Made by a program: the position numbers and the translations under genes. Shown in pieces: positions 61,823-64,000 of a stretch of 64,000 nucleotides of DNA (the stretch's first letter is position 1; every line of letters begins with the position of its first letter). Source of the stretch: Streptomyces vietnamensis (lineage in GTDB: Bacteria; Actinomycetota; Actinomycetes; Streptomycetales; Streptomycetaceae); the NCBI RefSeq assembly GCF_000830005.1, contig NZ_CP010407.1, positions 4,135,001-4,199,000 on the forward strand, written 5' to 3'. Below the pieces are notes generated by a model. It saw only the letters and a program-made list of their open reading frames with translations. It was not told the origin of the DNA and ran no database searches.

Positions 61823-62495
61823 GCAGTTCCGCCGGAGGCGTGCGGTCGCGGTCGACCTTCTCCGTGCGCACCAGTTCGCCCCAGACGATGTAGCGGTAGT
61901 CCGAGGTGTACATGGGGGTGCAGGTGGTCAGGGTGATGTAGCGGCCGGGCTTGGTCTTGCCGGATTCCTTCGGGACGGGCTGGAGGACGTCCACGTTGTA
62001 CTTCGTGGTCTCGGGCAGGGTCTTGTAGACCTTGTAGACGTACCAGGTGTCCTTGGTCTCGAAGACGATCGCGTCCCCGGTCTTCACCTTGTGGATGTTG
62101 TGGAACTTGGCGCCGTGCCCGTCCCGGTGCGCGGCGAGCGTGAAGTTGCCCTGCTTGTCCTGCGGCAGCCCGGACTTGATCGGGTCGGTGTAGTAGCCGG
62201 CGACGCCGTGGTTGAGGACGTCGGTGCCGGTGCCCTGCTTCACCAGGACCTCGCCGTTCTGCATGGCGGGGACGTGGAGGAAGCCGATGCCGTCCTTGGT
62301 GTCGAGCGCCCCCGGGCCCTGGTCGGCCCACTGGCCGCGGACCTGGGCGCCGTCCTTGTCGGCGGCCCGGTCGGCGAGGACGTTGGTCCACCACAGGGAG
62401 TAGACGACGAAGAGGCCGAGCACCAGGCCCGCCGTGATGAGGAGTTCGCCGATGAGGCTGATGAGCCCGGCGATCCGGTTGCGCGCGCGTGCCAC
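61818..62495 (-). CDS. class E sortase
   Basis: 225 residues. One N-terminal helix (about 12-35) followed by a sortase barrel with the active-site His in Ala-Ala-His-Arg-Asp-Gly-His-Gly (about 123), Cys in Thr-Leu-Thr-Thr-Cys-Thr-Pro (about 190) and Arg in Tyr-Arg-Tyr-Ile-Val-Trp-Gly (about 200). Class E sortases attach LAXTG surface proteins such as chaplins. Paralogous to the next gene; 37 bases separate them. Confidence 0.92.
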   Translation of the reverse strand: MARARNRIAGLISLIGELLITAGLVLGLFVVYSLWWTNVLADRAADKDGAQVRGQWADQGPGALDTKDGIGFLHVPAMQNGEVLVKQGTGTDVLNHGVAGYYTDPIKSGLPQDKQGNFTLAAHRDGHGAKFHNIHKVKTGDAIVFETKDTWYVYKVYKTLPETTKYNVDVLQPVPKESGKTKPGRYITLTTCTPMYTSDYRYIVWGELVRTEKVDRDRTPPAELR

Positions 62496-62532
62496 TAGGT
62501 CGTCCCGTCGTCCCGTCCGGAGGTGTGGGGGC

Positions 62533-63792
62533 TCAGCCTACGAGCGCTTTCGGCTTTCCCTTGCTGCGCGGGCGTTCCTCGACCAGCTTGCCCCACACGA
62601 TCATGCGGTACGTGCTGGTGAACTCCGGCGTGCAGGTGGTCAAAGTGATGTACCTGCCGGGGCCCTTGAAGCCGGACTGCTTCGGTACGGGGTCGATCAC
62701 CGAGACGTTGGAGGGCGAGGTCTGCGGCAGGATGCTGGCCATCTCGTACGTGTAGTACGCGCTCTGGGTCTCGACGACGATCGGGTCCCCGGGCTTCAAC
62801 TGGTTGATGTACCGGAACGGTTCGCCGTGCGTGTTGCGGTGGCCGGCCACCGCGAAGTTGCCCTGCTTGTCGGCGGGCATGGCCGTCTTGAGCTTGCCCT
62901 CGCCGTAGTGGCCGACCATGCCCTTGTCGAGGACCTTGGTCTTGCTGATGCCCTCGGCGATGGGGACGACGACGTCCAGCTTGGGGATGTACATGATGGC
63001 GAAGCCCTTGCCGGGCTCGAAGGCCTCGGGCTCGCTGGTGTCCCCGCCCTTGGACCAGGTGTCCTCGATCTGCTCCTTGGCCCGGTCCGTCTCCTGCCCG
63101 GCCCGGACGTTCGTCCACCACAGCTGGTAGGTGACGAAGAGCAGCATGACGACGCCGAAGGTGATGAAGAGTTCCCCGACGACGCGGCTGGCGACGACGC
63201 CGACGCTCTCCTTGGCGGCGCGGGCGGCCCGCCGGGCCTCGACGCGGGAGAGGGGCCGCCCCTCGGCAGCGGGAGTCGCGGGGGCGGCGGGGGCCGCGCC
63301 CCGGCCCTTGCCCCGGCCGCCCTTGGCGGCGCGCCGGCGCTCGGCCCTCCCCGGCCCCGGGGACGGCGGAGACGGCTCGGAGCCCCCCTCCACGACCGGG
63401 AGGGGCATCGTCCCGTCCCGCGGGGCCTGTGGGGCCTGCGGGGCCTGCGGGGGCTCCTCCGCCTCGTACGGGCCGTAGGAGGGCTCGTAGGGGCCCTCGT
63501 ACGCGTACGAGGGCTCGGGCGCGGGCGTGTACGGGTCCGCGGGGACGTACGGCTCGGCAGGCGGCGCGTACGGCTCGGGTGCGGGCGCGTACGGCTCGGG
63601 TGCGGGCGCGTACGGCTCGGCGGGCGCGTACGGTTCCCCGGCCCCGTACTGCTCGGCCGGTACGTACTGATCCGCCGGTACGTACTGCTCGGCCGGTACG
63701 TACGGTTCTGCGGACGGCGCGTACGGGTCACCGGGTATCGGCTCGGGCTCCGGTCCGTTCGTCGGCCGGAACCACGGCGAGCCCGTCGTCAC
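62533..63792 (-). CDS. class E sortase with long Pro/Tyr-rich cytoplasmic N-terminus
   Basis: 419 residues from GTG 63792, overlapping the amidotransferase stop (GTGA). Residues 1-125 are Pro/Tyr/Ala/Glu repeats such as Tyr-Val-Pro-Ala-Glu-Gln and Pro-Tyr-Ala-Pro-Ala; 125-205 are basic. A helix (about 210-232) precedes the sortase domain, with Ala-Gly-His-Arg-Asn-Thr-His-Gly and Thr-Leu-Thr-Thr-Cys-Thr-Pro. The cytoplasmic repeat region is absent from the shorter paralogue. Confidence 0.9.
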   Translation of the reverse strand: MTTGSPWFRPTNGPEPEPIPGDPYAPSAEPYVPAEQYVPADQYVPAEQYGAGEPYAPAEPYAPAPEPYAPAPEPYAPPAEPYVPADPYTPAPEPSYAYEGPYEPSYGPYEAEEPPQAPQAPQAPRDGTMPLPVVEGGSEPSPPSPGPGRAERRRAAKGGRGKGRGAAPAAPATPAAEGRPLSRVEARRAARAAKESVGVVASRVVGELFITFGVVMLLFVTYQLWWTNVRAGQETDRAKEQIEDTWSKGGDTSEPEAFEPGKGFAIMYIPKLDVVVPIAEGISKTKVLDKGMVGHYGEGKLKTAMPADKQGNFAVAGHRNTHGEPFRYINQLKPGDPIVVETQSAYYTYEMASILPQTSPSNVSVIDPVPKQSGFKGPGRYITLTTCTPEFTSTYRMIVWGKLVEERPRSKGKPKALVG

Positions 63793-64000
63793 GCGACGGC
63801 CTTGCCCACCACCGGCGCGAGCCCCGCCGACCGGCCGACCGCCCCCTTGTCGCCGCACTGCTCCAGCCAGTTGGCCAGCATCAGGTGCCCGTGCTCCGTG
63901 AGGACCGACTCGGGGTGGAACTGCACGCCCTCGACCGGGAGTTCACGGTGGCGCAGCCCCATGATGATGCCGTCCTCGGTCCGCGCGGTGACCTCGAGCT
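63789..64000 (-). CDS. aminodeoxychorismate/anthranilate synthase component II (PabA/TrpG), C-terminal part
   Basis: The last 70 residues are visible (the gene continues beyond 64000). Gly-Val-Gln-Phe-His-Pro-Glu-Ser-Val holds the catalytic His and Glu of class I glutamine amidotransferases. It would provide ammonia for p-aminobenzoate or anthranilate synthesis. It overlaps the sortase start by four bases (GTGA), an odd coupling of a biosynthetic enzyme with a surface-protein sortase. Confidence 0.88.
   Translation of the reverse strand, partial: LEVTARTEDGIIMGLRHRELPVEGVQFHPESVLTEHGHLMLANWLEQCGDKGAVGRSAGLAPVVGKAVA

Overview
The window is chromosomal DNA from a Streptomyces or close relative. 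The sequence is very GC-rich, with strong third-position GC bias, GTG starts and short overlapping operons. It carries the actinobacterial FhaA/FhaB-PstP-RodA-PbpA-PknB cell-wall kinase cluster, a mycothiol-enzyme-type protein, a Bpa-type proteasome activator and class E sortases. Two perfect ParB sites (parS) suggest it lies in the origin-proximal part of the chromosome. No insertion sequence, prophage or CRISPR array was found, so this is core rather than accessory DNA.

Layout, left to right. 1-3.1 kb: a truncated gene, a WXG-type large protein and two unrecognised proteins, possibly a small ESX/type VII effector-chaperone module. 3.2-8.2 kb: a tandem SUKH protein with a nitrilase-family amidohydrolase, a mycothiol-dependent-type enzyme, and a GntR regulator coupled to an MFS transporter. 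8.3-11.9 kb: first branched-chain 2-oxo acid dehydrogenase operon (E1 alpha, E1 beta, E2), divergent from an orphan NarL-type response regulator. 13-19.3 kb: flavin-type oxidase-like protein, aminoglycoside-phosphotransferase-like kinase, two divergent transmembrane Ser/Thr kinases, and a secreted repeat protein. 19.4-23.8 kb: PadR regulator with an ABC/FtsX efflux-type pair. 23.9-28.9 kb: proteasome activator Bpa, quinone oxidoreductase, RCK potassium channel, MoeA and a MobA-like protein. 29.2-33.5 kb: second 2-oxo acid dehydrogenase operon with divergent Lrp-type BkdR. 33.6-45.5 kb: phenylacetate catabolism (TetR PaaR, 3-hydroxyacyl-CoA dehydrogenase, PaaN, PaaABCDE) interrupted by an rRNA/tRNA methylase and a DUF5819-HTTM pair, then an acyl-CoA dehydrogenase. 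45.5-52.8 kb: rhodanese, J-domain-like protein, DUF2252 protein, MarR with a membrane permease, and a NarL two-component system. 53 kb: tRNA-Leu(CAG). 53.5-61.7 kb: the cell-wall kinase cluster. 61.8-64 kb: two class E sortases and the end of a PabA/TrpG glutamine amidotransferase.

How the genes work together: two oxo-acid dehydrogenases supply branched acyl-CoA starters and degrade Val/Leu/Ile. The phenylacetate genes feed acetyl- and succinyl-CoA. An almost identical 14-bp palindrome matching the PaaR motif lies in front of paaN/paaH, in front of paaA, and also in front of the second oxo-acid dehydrogenase operon. This suggests one TetR protein links the two pathways. The acyl-CoA dehydrogenase behind paaE has its own perfect KstR-like palindrome.

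The most unusual structural signal is a recurring one. At least seven genes end inside a short tandem repeat (periods 9 to 37 bp) in which the stop codon itself is part of the repeated unit.
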